A stretch of 21,384 nucleotides of DNA from Zeimonas sp036675585 (GTDB lineage: Bacteria > Pseudomonadota > Gammaproteobacteria > Burkholderiales > Burkholderiaceae_E): assembly GCA_036675585.1 (NCBI GenBank), contig JAKFES010000192.1, forward strand, positions 1-21,384, in the 5' to 3' direction. The notes below the pieces were generated by a model that was given only the letters and a program-made list of their open reading frames with translations, did not search any database and had not been told where the DNA came from. The position numbers were made by a program, and so were the translations under genes. Numbering within the stretch: the stretch's first letter is position 1; each line of letters starts with the position of its first letter. Shown one piece after another: positions 1 to 8,020 of the stretch.

Positions 1-311
1 ACTCGTACGTGAACGAGAGATCCTCGGTTGTCGCGTAGAGCGCCGGTCGCGCTGCCGTCGAGCAGGACGTCGGCACTGCGCAGCAGTGCTTCGAAAGCGA
101 GGCGATCGTTGCTGTCGTCGATATCGAGGACAACGGACTTCTTGCCCGCATGCCAATGCAAGTACGAATCACCCTGGGACTCGGTGCGACTGGGGTCACC
201 GGTGGGTGGTTCTACCAGAATGACCTCGAAACCCAGCCCGACCAGGATGCGCCCGGCGAATCGCGCAAACGGACTGGAAATCTCTACGACCCGTACCGGG
301 GGATGCACCAC
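1..311 (-). CDS. CaiB/BaiF family (family III) CoA-transferase, N-terminal fragment
   Basis: Only the first 103 codons lie in the window; the gene runs off the left edge. The reading frame begins GTG-GTG-CAT at 311, with a GGAG five bases ahead. The translation opens with PPVRVVEISSPFARFAGRIL and continues GLGFEVILVEPPTGDPSR, then HWHAGKKSVVLDI. This is the N-terminal Rossmann-like layout of family III CoA-transferases (a hydrophobic V-x-E/D opening, LG-x-EVI-x-VE-P, GK-x-SV-x-LD). These enzymes move CoA between acids; the catalytic Asp of the family would lie beyond the window. With an enoyl-CoA hydratase and a solute-binding protein upstream on the same strand, it fits uptake and CoA activation of an organic acid. 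The substrate is unknown. The second GTG (308) is an equally possible start. Confidence 0.8.
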   Translation of the reverse strand, partial: MVHPPVRVVEISSPFARFAGRILVGLGFEVILVEPPTGDPSRTESQGDSYLHWHAGKKSVVLDIDDSNDRLAFEALLRSADVLLDGSATGALRDNRGSLVHVR

Positions 312-374
312 AACTACTCCGTTTCAATCGAAAGATATCGCCGAACCGACTGGAGTCGAACGTAGTTCTGCGGG

Positions 375-408
375 CCGGTGGGCGACATGATTTCGGTCTG
401 CCCACCGG
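375..408 (-). terminator. Hairpin between the solute-binding protein gene and the CoA-transferase gene
   Basis: The arms CCGGTGGGC and GCCCACCGG pair over 9 bp. After a one-base bulge, GAC/GTC adds 3 bp, closing a 9-base loop. The hairpin lies 20 bases past the stop of the solute-binding protein gene. No T-run follows, so it may be a U-less terminator of the kind common in actinobacteria, or an mRNA processing or attenuation element that lowers expression of the next gene. The structure is seen; the function is inferred. Confidence 0.55.
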
Positions 409-427
409 ACCCGTTCTCACTCTCCGC

Positions 428-1399
428 TCAGGCGGCGTTCTGCTCGAACCATCCCGAGAGGAGGACAGCGGACGGATCGATGTCCGCGGAGATCTTGCCC
501 TGCTCGCGGAAGAATGCAACAAGTTCGTTTGCGCGCTCCACGTCGTCCTCGGTGAATCCGCGTCCACCGAAATCGATTTGGGTCACCCGGTCTGCGGCCT
601 CGGCCGGGTCCATCTGGATAGACGCGGCAATTGCGGTTGCAGCCCGATCCGGATCCGAGTTCACGATTGCCGACGCTTCCGAGATCACCTTGAACACCTT
701 GCCTGCGGTTTCTTCGTTCGCGGACAACCAGTTGTCCGAAGCGATGATCCATTGGGCGTACTTGGCGCCGAAGTCGCCGGTCGTGGCAACAACGCGCCCG
801 CCGGTATTGACACTCTGCGTCACCCAGGGGTCGAAGGACAGGAAGCCGTCGATGTCACCGCGCGCCAGCAAAGCAGGCTGTTCGGGCGGGCTTGTGCTCA
901 CGAGTGTGACCGTCGTGGGGTCGATGCCGAGACTGGCCAGGTACTGGTTCGTGAAGTAGAGGCCGATGCCGGGGAAGACGCCCATGGTCTTGATCGACTT
1001 CGGCTCGACGCCATTCCTCAGTACAACCTGGAAGTATCGGTCGGATTCCTGAAATACGCCCAGCGCCCGCAGGCTCGGATTGGTGGCCATGACGGACAGT
1101 GCCGTCGAGTCGGCATTGCCGGAGAGTTCCGAAGTTCCGGCTACGACGTTCTGGGCGCCTGCTGCCCCGCCTTCGGTCTGGATGACCTGGACGTCGAGGC
1201 CGGCGGCCTCGAACATGCCCTCGTGGTCGGCGAGGAAAATCGGGGCGTACGACGGGTCTACACCTACCGCGATCCGTACCAGGCCACCACTTTCGGCGGA
1301 GTTGTCGGTAGCGGGGCGGGTGCATCCGCTGACGGCGATCGTCAGGGCGGCGAGAGAAGCGACTGCGCCCACCCATTTCTTCTGAAATTTGTTGAGCAT
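428..1399 (-). CDS. ABC transporter solute-binding lipoprotein, NitT/TauT/SsuA type
   Basis: A 323-residue protein. The N-terminus is a lipoprotein signal peptide: basic start, hydrophobic stretch around residues 10-23, and lipobox VSGC with the lipidated Cys at 26. The mature part begins with VRIAVGVDPSYAPIFLADHE, then GMFEAAGLDVQV, the usual opening of NMT1/THI5-like periplasmic-binding proteins that serve nitrate, taurine, sulfonate and aromatic-acid importers. Later segments (GVFPGIGLYFTNQYL; DIDGFLSFDPWV) match the same fold. It should capture a small organic ligand outside the membrane for an ABC permease that is not in the window. The gene starts 26 bp after the hydratase stop, with GAGAGG ahead of the ATG, so the two are probably co-transcribed. 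The ligand cannot be named; neighbouring CoA enzymes suggest a catabolised organic acid. Confidence 0.88.
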   Translation of the reverse strand: MLNKFQKKWVGAVASLAALTIAVSGCTRPATDNSAESGGLVRIAVGVDPSYAPIFLADHEGMFEAAGLDVQVIQTEGGAAGAQNVVAGTSELSGNADSTALSVMATNPSLRALGVFQESDRYFQVVLRNGVEPKSIKTMGVFPGIGLYFTNQYLASLGIDPTTVTLVSTSPPEQPALLARGDIDGFLSFDPWVTQSVNTGGRVVATTGDFGAKYAQWIIASDNWLSANEETAGKVFKVISEASAIVNSDPDRAATAIAASIQMDPAEAADRVTQIDFGGRGFTEDDVERANELVAFFREQGKISADIDPSAVLLSGWFEQNAA

Positions 1400-1425
1400 G
1401 ATGGCCTCTCGGTAAATGGGAGCTG

Positions 1426-2217
1426 TCAGCGTCCCGTGAAGGTGGGGGACCGCTTGTCGAGGAATGACTGAAGTCCCTCAGCAGCGTCGTCCGTCTTGAT
1501 CAGGTCGAGCACTGCCTCGAATTCGAGATCCAGCGCTTGATCGAGCGGCAACGACATGCCCTCGTCGACAATGCGTTTGATCATTCCGATGGTGGCAGTG
1601 GGTTTCGTCGCGAGTTCGCGTGCGAGGTCAGCGCAATGCGCATCGAGGTCGGCGTCCGCAACGACGGTGTCGACCAGGCCGATATCGAGTGCATGCTCGG
1701 CGCTGAGGCGCTTGCCTTCGATCATGAGCACTTTGGCTCGGTGAGCCCCGATGAGGCGTGGAAGTCGCTGGCTGCCACCGGCACCCGGAAAAAGCCCAAG
1801 TCCGATCTCGGGGAAGCCGATGGTCGCCGACTGCGCCATGATGCGGAAGTCGCAGGCCAACGTCAGTTCTGCTCCGCCGCCGAGTGCGTGCCCGTTGATC
1901 TTCGCGACGACAGGTTTGGGAGCCGACTCGAGGATCCGCTGTACGTCGACCCACGGGCGCATCGCGCGCTGAGTTTCTTCCGTCAGCTCGCGCATCACGG
2001 TGATGTCCGCACCGGCGACGAAGAACCGTCCAGTGCCCGTCACGACAATGACGCGGACGGTCTGGTCCGACGCGAGTACCGGCAGTATCTCCAGAAGCTC
2101 GGCGATCATGCTGGGGTTGAATGCGTTGGCTGGAGGTTTGTCGATAGTCACGGTGGCAATCGAGTCTGTGACGTCGACGGTGACGAAGTTGTAGGTCTGG
2201 CCGGTCTGTCTCGTCAA
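1426..2217 (-). CDS. Enoyl-CoA hydratase/isomerase family protein (TTG start)
   Basis: A 263-residue crotonase-fold enzyme of normal family length, likely hydrating or isomerising an enoyl-CoA in the cytoplasm. Seen motifs: the oxyanion-hole segment FFVAGADI (65-72), the GHALGGGAELTLACDFR stretch with Glu117, and FPEIGLGLFPGAGGSQRL with Glu137. These two Glu correspond to the catalytic pair of classical hydratases, so hydratase activity is plausible. The start is TTG at 2217: AGGAG sits five bases before it and the family homology begins just after. The same frame stays open upstream to 2949, but that extension runs through the compositional junction and has no family resemblance. The gene leads a leftward cluster with the solute-binding protein and the CoA-transferase, which suggests beta-oxidation-like breakdown of an imported acid. 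Confidence 0.9.
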   Translation of the reverse strand: MTRQTGQTYNFVTVDVTDSIATVTIDKPPANAFNPSMIAELLEILPVLASDQTVRVIVVTGTGRFFVAGADITVMRELTEETQRAMRPWVDVQRILESAPKPVVAKINGHALGGGAELTLACDFRIMAQSATIGFPEIGLGLFPGAGGSQRLPRLIGAHRAKVLMIEGKRLSAEHALDIGLVDTVVADADLDAHCADLARELATKPTATIGMIKRIVDEGMSLPLDQALDLEFEAVLDLIKTDDAAEGLQSFLDKRSPTFTGR

Positions 2218-2387
2218 GTGAGCTCCTGTCAGCGGGTTGGCGGGGTAAACCGGTCGAGCCGGGGGATGTGTAGTGGGAAGTATGGTGGGGACCCTCACGC
2301 GGCGGTACCGCTCGGGTTCGGTCAGTAGACCAATGCGGATGCTGATCGCGTAGGAACTTTCTTCGCTGTGATCACGGCGATATTTGC

Positions 2388-2400
2388 TCCTGTGACAGGA
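2388..2400. promoter_or_regulatory. Palindrome TCCTG-TGA-CAGGA, possible operator
   Basis: A dyad with two perfect 5-bp arms around TGA lies in the divergent spacer between the hydratase start (2217) and a rightward GTG at 2409, eight bases before that GTG. The position would suit autoregulation by the product of the truncated rightward gene. The sequence GCTCCTGT recurs at the ribosome binding site of the hydratase (2221-2228, antisense). The dyad is seen; its role is inferred. Confidence 0.35.
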
Positions 2401-2408
2401 TTGAGCCC

Positions 2409-2450
2409 GTGACTTCTGCAGTACCGACACCGCCCGCGCCCCGGCGGGAT
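2409..2450 (+). pseudogene. Truncated 5' end of a rightward gene, interrupted at the composition junction
   Basis: GTG at 2409 with an AGGA eight bases before it opens a frame reading VTSAVPTPPAPRR. The frame then continues into Arg-rich out-of-frame translation of the VOC gene, which is not a plausible protein. Its position, divergent from a catabolic cluster and next to a palindrome, is typical of a local regulator (TetR, GntR or MarR type). Only about 13 codons remain, so the family cannot be recognised. The most likely explanation is that the contig switches to other DNA here. Confidence 0.35.
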
Positions 2451-2481
2451 GGCGCTCCACCGAGACACAGGAGTCATCCAA
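2430..2481. other. Junction between actinobacterial-like and proteobacterial-like DNA
   Basis: Left of this point codon choice is mixed at third positions and genes use TTG or GTG starts. Right of it third positions are almost always G or C and the proteins are of Burkholderiales type. Nothing resembling an integrase, inverted repeat, target duplication or tRNA gene marks the boundary. The exact base cannot be fixed; it lies after the codons VTSAVPTPPAPRR and before the ribosome binding site of the VOC gene at about 2468. Confidence 0.65.
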
Positions 2482-2853
2482 ATGAGAGAGAACCCGGTCG
2501 GCTGGTTCGAGATCTACGTGCAGGACATGCGGCGCGCACGCAAGTTCTACGAAACGGTCTTCGGCGGCACGCTGCAGAAGCTGGAAAGCCCCGAGGCCGA
2601 GATGATGGCGTTCCCGATGGCAATGAACGCATCGGGCGCGGCCGGCACGCTCGTGCGCATGGAGGGCTTTCCGGCGGGCGGCAACAGCACCATCGTCTAT
2701 TTCGTCTGCGACGATTGCGCGGTCGAAGCGGGACGCGTCGTCGCCGCCGGCGGGCGCGTGCATCGCGAGAAGTTCTCGATCGGCGAACACGGATTCATCG
2801 CGCTCGCCATCGACACCGAAGACAACATGTTCGGCATGCACTCGATGAAATAG
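2482..2853 (+). CDS. VOC superfamily (glyoxalase/dioxygenase-like) protein
   Basis: A 123-residue single VOC domain pair. The opening MRENPVGWFEIYVQDMRRA followed by RKFYETVFG is the first beta-alpha unit of the glyoxalase I/bleomycin resistance/extradiol dioxygenase superfamily. The second half (GNSTIVYFVCDD, then VEAGRVVAAGGRV, then FIALAIDTEDNMFGMHS) is the paired unit. The start at 2482 is preferred over the in-frame ATG at 2449: ACAGGAG lies about nine bases before it and the domain starts at once. The exact substrate is unknown; many such small VOC proteins have no assigned function. The DUF1772-like gene follows after 7 bp, so the two form an operon. Confidence 0.87.
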   Translation: MRENPVGWFEIYVQDMRRARKFYETVFGGTLQKLESPEAEMMAFPMAMNASGAAGTLVRMEGFPAGGNSTIVYFVCDDCAVEAGRVVAAGGRVHREKFSIGEHGFIALAIDTEDNMFGMHSMK

Positions 2854-2860
2854 TCCTTCG

Positions 2861-3316
2861 ATGCTCAAGGCCCTGCAGTTCGTCGCGATCCTGCTCACCG
2901 CGATCTCGATGTCGGCGGGCTGGGCGCATCTGCTCGAGTTGCCGAACAAGATGACGCTCTCGCGCGACGACTACCTGGTCGTCCAGCAGATCTATCGCGG
3001 CTGGGCGTGGCTCGGAATCGCCGTGATCGGCTCGCTCTTTTCCGCGATCGCACTGGCCTTCGTGCAGCGCGGGCGCGGTGCGCCGTGCCGTTACGCGATC
3101 GGTGCCGCACTGTGCATCGCGGCCTCGCTGGTCGTGTTCTTCACGGTGACGTTCCCGGTGAACCAGGCAACGCAGAACTGGCTCGTCGTGCCGGAGAACT
3201 GGCAGGCGCTGCGATGGCGATGGGAGTACTCGCATGCGGCGAACGCGGCGCTGTATTTCCTCGCGCTCGCGCTGCTCGTGCTTTCCGCGCTCACCGGTCG
3301 AAGAAGGCGCCGCTGA
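2861..3316 (+). CDS. Small four-helix membrane protein, DUF1772-like
   Basis: 151 residues with four predicted membrane helices, near 4-23, 47-67, 78-99 and 126-145, and a basic C-terminal tail (RRRRR). The conserved-looking TFPVNQATQNW after helix 3 and the WRWEYSHAANA before helix 4 recall DUF1772 (anthrone-oxygenase-like) proteins, whose function is generally unknown. The family call is moderate. The gene starts 7 bp after the VOC stop. It ends 26 bp inside the convergently oriented outer-membrane factor gene, so the two 3' ends overlap. No signal peptide beyond the first helix is seen. Confidence 0.75.
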   Translation: MLKALQFVAILLTAISMSAGWAHLLELPNKMTLSRDDYLVVQQIYRGWAWLGIAVIGSLFSAIALAFVQRGRGAPCRYAIGAALCIAASLVVFFTVTFPVNQATQNWLVVPENWQALRWRWEYSHAANAALYFLALALLVLSALTGRRRRR

Positions 3317-4784
3317 GGGCGTCAGGCGCCTGCCACCCGCCGCCGAGCGCACGCACGAGCGAGACGGTCGCCAGCGCGCGTTCGCGATCGGTCTGCAGCG
3401 CCGCGCGCTGCGTTGCGAGCACCTGGCGTTCGGCGTCGATCACCTCGAAGTAGTTCACGTAGCCGGCGCGGTAGCGCGTCGTCGACAATTGCGCAGCGCG
3501 TCGCGCCGCGTCGACCGAGCGTGCCTGCTCGCGCGACTGCTCGGCGAGGATCCGCAAGCCGGACAGGTTGTCCTCGACCTCGCGCAGCGCGGTCAACACC
3601 GTTTCGCGATAGCCCGCCACCGTCTCGTCGTACGCCGCGGCGGCACCGGCTTCGATCGCCTTGCGCCGCCCGCCGTCGAACAGCGTCATCGACAACGCGG
3701 TGCCGACGAGCGGGCCGAGCGCCCACGTGCGGCTCGCGCTGCGAAAGAGATCGCCGAGCTCGCCCGATTCGAAACCGAGCAGGCCGGTCAGCGACAGTCG
3801 CGGGAAATACGCGGCGCGCGCGACGCCGATGCGCGCGTTCGCCGCGGCCATCGCGCGTTCGGCCGCCGCGATGTCGGGCCGCCGCTCGAGCAGTGCCGAC
3901 GGCAGCCCGGGGGGAATGGCGATCGGTCGAAACGCGATCGGCTGCGGCTCGAGCGAGAACTCGGCCGGCGCCTGGCCCAGCAGCACGGCGAGCGCATGCT
4001 CGATCTCGGCGCGGCTGCGCGTGAGTGCGATCCGCTCCGAGCGCGCGACCGACAGCTCGGTCTGCGCGCGCGCCAGGTCGATTTCGCCCACCTCGCCCGC
4101 GCGCTCGCGCCGCCCGACCAGGTCGACCGCATCCGAGCGCAGCCCGACCGTCTCTTCGAGCAGCGCGATCTCCGCGTCGATCCAGCGCAGCGACAGGTAG
4201 TGCTGCGCGACGTCCGCCTGGATCGCCAGCCGCAACGACTGCAGCAATGCCTCGCTCTGCTGCGCATCGGCCTGCGCGGCCTGCAGCGCATTCGCCACGC
4301 GGCCGAACAGGTCGACCTCGTACCCCGCGCCGACGTTCGCGCGCCACAAGGTCCGCGGTGCAGTCGACGCGTCGTCGGGCAGGTCGAGCGACGCGGGCGA
4401 CGGGCGAAACCGCGTCGCGCCCGCGCCAGCGTCAACCTGCGGGAAGCGATCGGCGCCGGCGGCGGCCGCCAGCGCGCGCGACTGCTCGAGGCGGGCGATG
4501 CCGAGCTTCAGCGTCGGGTTCGCGCGCGTTGCCTGCCGCTGCAATTCGTTCAACTGCGCGTCGTCGAAGATCGTCCACCATTCGCCGCGCGTGCGCGCGT
4601 CGGCCGGCTCGGCGGGTTTCCATGCCGCCGGATCGACCGCCGCGGGCGCTTCCTTGAAAGCCGACGGGAGCACGAGCTGCGGCGGGTCGTAGGTCGGTGC
4701 CACGCTGCATCCGGCAATCGCAAGCGACCAGGCCAGTGCGGCCCATCCCCGCATCGTTCGCATCGGCATCGTTGCCCTCGACAT
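3291..4784 (-). CDS. RND efflux outer-membrane factor lipoprotein (NodT/OprN-like)
   Basis: A 497-residue outer-membrane channel that completes a tripartite efflux pump. The N-terminus carries a lipoprotein signal with lipobox IAGC (Cys26), followed by SVAPTYDPP, typical of NodT-family factors. Two outer-membrane efflux repeats are visible: one around 75-265 (WWTIFDDAQLNEL, GYEVDLFGRV) and one around 290-480 (LLERRPDIAAAE, LFDGGRR, YRAGYVNYFEVIDAERQ). The start at 4784 is five bases past the permease stop and gives the shorter signal peptide; the open frame extends far upstream only as antisense noise. It is the last gene of the efflux operon, and its end overlaps the end of the DUF1772-like gene. 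Confidence 0.93.
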   Translation of the reverse strand: MSRATMPMRTMRGWAALAWSLAIAGCSVAPTYDPPQLVLPSAFKEAPAAVDPAAWKPAEPADARTRGEWWTIFDDAQLNELQRQATRANPTLKLGIARLEQSRALAAAAGADRFPQVDAGAGATRFRPSPASLDLPDDASTAPRTLWRANVGAGYEVDLFGRVANALQAAQADAQQSEALLQSLRLAIQADVAQHYLSLRWIDAEIALLEETVGLRSDAVDLVGRRERAGEVGEIDLARAQTELSVARSERIALTRSRAEIEHALAVLLGQAPAEFSLEPQPIAFRPIAIPPGLPSALLERRPDIAAAERAMAAANARIGVARAAYFPRLSLTGLLGFESGELGDLFRSASRTWALGPLVGTALSMTLFDGGRRKAIEAGAAAAYDETVAGYRETVLTALREVEDNLSGLRILAEQSREQARSVDAARRAAQLSTTRYRAGYVNYFEVIDAERQVLATQRAALQTDRERALATVSLVRALGGGWQAPDALSGAFFDR

Positions 4785-4789
4785 CGTTC

Positions 4790-7700
4790 TCAGTCTCCCA
4801 GTCGATCGTCGCGACGCGCCTCGTAGCCGCGCACCGTCGCGCCGGCAGTACCCGAAGCGTGCGCATCCGGCGACTCCGGTTCGCCGCCGCCGAACCACTG
4901 CGCGAGCCGACGGAACAGCACGTAGAACACCGGCGTCAGCACGAGGCCGAACAACGTGACGCCGAGCATTCCGTAGAACACCGCCACGCCGATCGCGCGC
5001 CGCATCTCGGCACCGGCACCGGTGGAGATCGCCAGCGGAACGACGCCCATCACGAACGCGATCGACGTCATCAGGATCGGACGCAGCCGCAGGCGGCTCG
5101 CCTCGATCGCCGCGTCGACGATCGATCGTCCGCGCAGCTCGAGCTCGCGCGCGAACTCGACGATCAGGATCGCGTTCTTCGCGGCGAGGCCGACCAGCAC
5201 GATCAACGCGATCTGCGTGAACACGTTGTTGTCGCCCCCGGTGAGCCACACGCCGGCGATCGCCGAGAGCATCGTCATCGGCACGATCAGGATCACCGCG
5301 AGCGGCAGCGTCCAACTCTCGTACAGCGCGGCGAGCACGAGGAACACGAGCAGGACCGCCAGCGGGAACGCGAGCAGGCCGCTGCGACCGGCGAGAATCT
5401 CCTGGTACGTCAGCTCGGTCCACTCGAACGCCATGCCGGGCGGCAGCGTCTCGGCGGCGACGCGCTCGGCGGCCGCCTGCGCCTGGCCCGAGCTGAAGCC
5501 CGGCGCCGCTGCGCCGTTGACGTCGGCCGACGTATACCCGTTGTATCGCATCACGCGATCGGGTCCGAAACTCGGCTGCACGTCGAGCAGCGCCGACAGC
5601 GGAACCATCTCGCCGCGCTCGTTGCGCGTCTTCAGGCGGCCGATGTCTTCGGCGCGCGCGCGATACGGCGCGTCGGCCTGCAGCTTGACCTGGTACGTGC
5701 GACCGAAACGGTTGAAGTCGTTCACGTACAGCGAGCCGAGGTAGATCTGCATCGTGTCGAAGACGTCGGTCACCGCGACACCGAGTTGCCGGGCCTTCAC
5801 GCGGTCGACGTCGGCGTAGAGCTGCGGAACGTCGATCCGGTAGCCCGAGAACGTGCCGGCGAGCTCGGGCGTTTCGGCTGCGCGCGCGACGAACGCGTCG
5901 GTCGCCTCCTGCAACGCTTCGTAGCCGAGCGCCGCGCGGTCCTCGATCTGCAGCTTGAAGCCGCCGATCGTTCCGAGCCCCGGCACCGCAGGCGGCGGGA
6001 ACACCGCGATGAACGCGTCCTCGATGGCCGCGAACTTCCCGTTCAGTGCTTCGGCGATGGCGAATCCCGACAGGCGCGGGTCGTGCCGCTCGTCGAACGG
6101 GTCGAGCGTGACGAACACGACGCCGGCGTTCGAGCTGTTCGTGAAGCCGTTGATCGACAGTCCGGGAAAGGCGACCGACGCCTCGACGCCCGGCTGCTGC
6201 AGCGCGATGTCGGACATGCGCCGGAGCACCTCCTCGGTGCGGTCGAGCGATGCGCCGTCGGGAAGCTGCGCGAAGCCGACCAGGTACTGCTTGTCCTGCG
6301 CGGGAACGAACCCGCGCGGGACGGCCTGGAACGCGGCGAAGGCCACGCCGACCAACACCAGGTAGAGCGCCATCGCCACCGACTTGCGCCCGAGCACGCG
6401 CGTGACGGCGCCGCCGTAGGCGTTCGACGCGCGGCCGAACGCGCGGTTGAAGGCACGGAAGAACCAGCCGAAGGCGAAGTCCATCGCGGCGCCGAGCCGG
6501 TCTTTCCTCGCACCGTGCGGTTTGAGCAGCAGCGCGGCGAGCGCCGGCGACAGCGTCAGCGAATTGAAGGTGGAGATCACCGTCGAGATCGCGATGGTCA
6601 GCGCGAACTGACTGTAGAACTGGCCGGTCAGCCCGGGAACGAACGCGAGCGGCACGAACACGGCGACCAGCACGAGGCAGATCGCGACGATCGGTCCGCT
6701 CACCTCGTCCATCGCGCGGTAGGTCGCCTCGCGCGGCGACAGGCCGTTCCCGATGTTGCGTTCGACGTTCTCGACGACGACGATCGCGTCGTCGACGACG
6801 ATCCCGATCGCGAGCACCAGGCCGAACAGCGTCAGCGCGTTGATCGAGAAGCCGAACGCGAGCATCGGCGCGAAGGTGCCGACGATCGACACCGGAACGG
6901 CGAGCAGCGGAATGATCGACGCGCGCCAGGTCTGCAGGAAGACGACGACGACGATCACGACGAGCAGCACGGCCTCGAGCAGCGTCTTGACGACCTCGTC
7001 GATCGAGCTCTTCACGAAGCGCGTGGTGTCGTAGACGATCTGCGAGCGCACGCCTTCGGGCATCGCTTTCTCGAGCCGCGCCATCGCGCTGCGCACGCCG
7101 TCGGCGACCTGGATCGCGTTCGAACCCGGCGCCTGGAAGATCGCGATCGCAACGGCCGGCTTTTTGTCGAGCAGGCTGCGCAGCGAATAGTCGGCCGCAC
7201 CGAGCTCGATGCGCGCCACGTCGCGCAGCCGCGTGATCGCGCCGTCGGGCGAGGCCTTGACGACGATGTCGGCGAATTCTTCCTCGGTGACCAGTCGCCC
7301 GCGGGCGTTCACCGACAACTGGTAATCGACGCCGGCGATCGACGGCGACGCACCGATGACGCCGGCGGCCACGTTGGCGTTCTGCTCGCGGATCGCGCGC
7401 GCGACGTCGGATGCCGTCAGCCCGCGCGCGGCCACCTTCTCGGGGTCGAGCCACACGCGCATCGAATAATCGCCGGCGCCGAACACCTGCACCTGCCCCG
7501 TTCCCTCGATGCGGCCGAGCACGTCCTTGACGTTGAGCACCGCGTAGTTGCGCAGGTAATTGACGTCGTAGCGGTCGTTCGGCGAAACCAGGTGCACGAC
7601 GAGCAGCAGGTCCGGCGAGCTCTTGGCGGTCGTCACGCCGAGCCGGCGCACTTCCTCGGGCAGTCGCGGCAGCGCCTGCGATACCCGGTTCTGCACCAGC

Positions 7701-8020
7701 TGCTGCGCGAGATCGGGGTCGGTGCCGAGCGCGAAGGTCACGGTCACGGCGAGCTTGCCGTCGGCGGTCGCCTGCGAGCCGAGGTAGAGCATCCCGTCGA
7801 CGCCGTTGATCGCTTCCTCGAGCGGCGAGGCGACGGTCTCGGCGATGACCTTCGGGTTCGCTCCCGGATAGCTCGCGTTGACCACGATGGCCGGCGGCGC
7901 GACCTCGGGATACTCGGAGACCGGCAGGTTCCAGATCCCGATCGCGCCGGCCAGGAAAACGAGGATCGACAGGACCCCGGCGAGGATCGGCCGATCGATG
8001 AAATAGTGCGACAACTTCAT
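4790..8020 (-). CDS. RND multidrug efflux permease, HAE1 family (MexF-like)
   Basis: A 1076-residue inner-membrane proton/drug antiporter of standard length. It opens MKLSHYFIDRPILAGVLSIL, has the first large periplasmic loop, and contains the TM4 proton-relay pair Asp410-Asp411 in AIGIVVDDAIVVVENVERN. The TM10 lysine motif is in VGLAAKNAILIVEFARE. TM segments such as LLVVIVVVVFLQTWRASIIP are clear. The ATG at 8020 overlaps the adaptor stop by four bases (ATGA) and has GGAGG ahead. The C-terminus ends in a charged tail. Overall resemblance is to MexF/OqxB-type pumps, which export amphenicols, quinolones and biocides; the actual substrates here are unknown. Confidence 0.95.
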   Translation of the reverse strand: MKLSHYFIDRPILAGVLSILVFLAGAIGIWNLPVSEYPEVAPPAIVVNASYPGANPKVIAETVASPLEEAINGVDGMLYLGSQATADGKLAVTVTFALGTDPDLAQQLVQNRVSQALPRLPEEVRRLGVTTAKSSPDLLLVVHLVSPNDRYDVNYLRNYAVLNVKDVLGRIEGTGQVQVFGAGDYSMRVWLDPEKVAARGLTASDVARAIREQNANVAAGVIGASPSIAGVDYQLSVNARGRLVTEEEFADIVVKASPDGAITRLRDVARIELGAADYSLRSLLDKKPAVAIAIFQAPGSNAIQVADGVRSAMARLEKAMPEGVRSQIVYDTTRFVKSSIDEVVKTLLEAVLLVVIVVVVFLQTWRASIIPLLAVPVSIVGTFAPMLAFGFSINALTLFGLVLAIGIVVDDAIVVVENVERNIGNGLSPREATYRAMDEVSGPIVAICLVLVAVFVPLAFVPGLTGQFYSQFALTIAISTVISTFNSLTLSPALAALLLKPHGARKDRLGAAMDFAFGWFFRAFNRAFGRASNAYGGAVTRVLGRKSVAMALYLVLVGVAFAAFQAVPRGFVPAQDKQYLVGFAQLPDGASLDRTEEVLRRMSDIALQQPGVEASVAFPGLSINGFTNSSNAGVVFVTLDPFDERHDPRLSGFAIAEALNGKFAAIEDAFIAVFPPPAVPGLGTIGGFKLQIEDRAALGYEALQEATDAFVARAAETPELAGTFSGYRIDVPQLYADVDRVKARQLGVAVTDVFDTMQIYLGSLYVNDFNRFGRTYQVKLQADAPYRARAEDIGRLKTRNERGEMVPLSALLDVQPSFGPDRVMRYNGYTSADVNGAAAPGFSSGQAQAAAERVAAETLPPGMAFEWTELTYQEILAGRSGLLAFPLAVLLVFLVLAALYESWTLPLAVILIVPMTMLSAIAGVWLTGGDNNVFTQIALIVLVGLAAKNAILIVEFARELELRGRSIVDAAIEASRLRLRPILMTSIAFVMGVVPLAISTGAGAEMRRAIGVAVFYGMLGVTLFGLVLTPVFYVLFRRLAQWFGGGEPESPDAHASGTAGATVRGYEARRDDRLGD

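Noticed and set aside
2218..2949. A longer N-terminus for the enoyl-CoA hydratase
   Set aside because: The extension crosses the composition junction and is antisense to the VOC gene. TTG 2217 has a well-spaced ribosome binding site and the family homology starts there.
2409..2954. An intact 181-residue rightward protein from the GTG at 2409
   Set aside because: After about 13 codons it is Arg-rich out-of-frame translation of the VOC gene. Only the beginning can be a genuine gene start.
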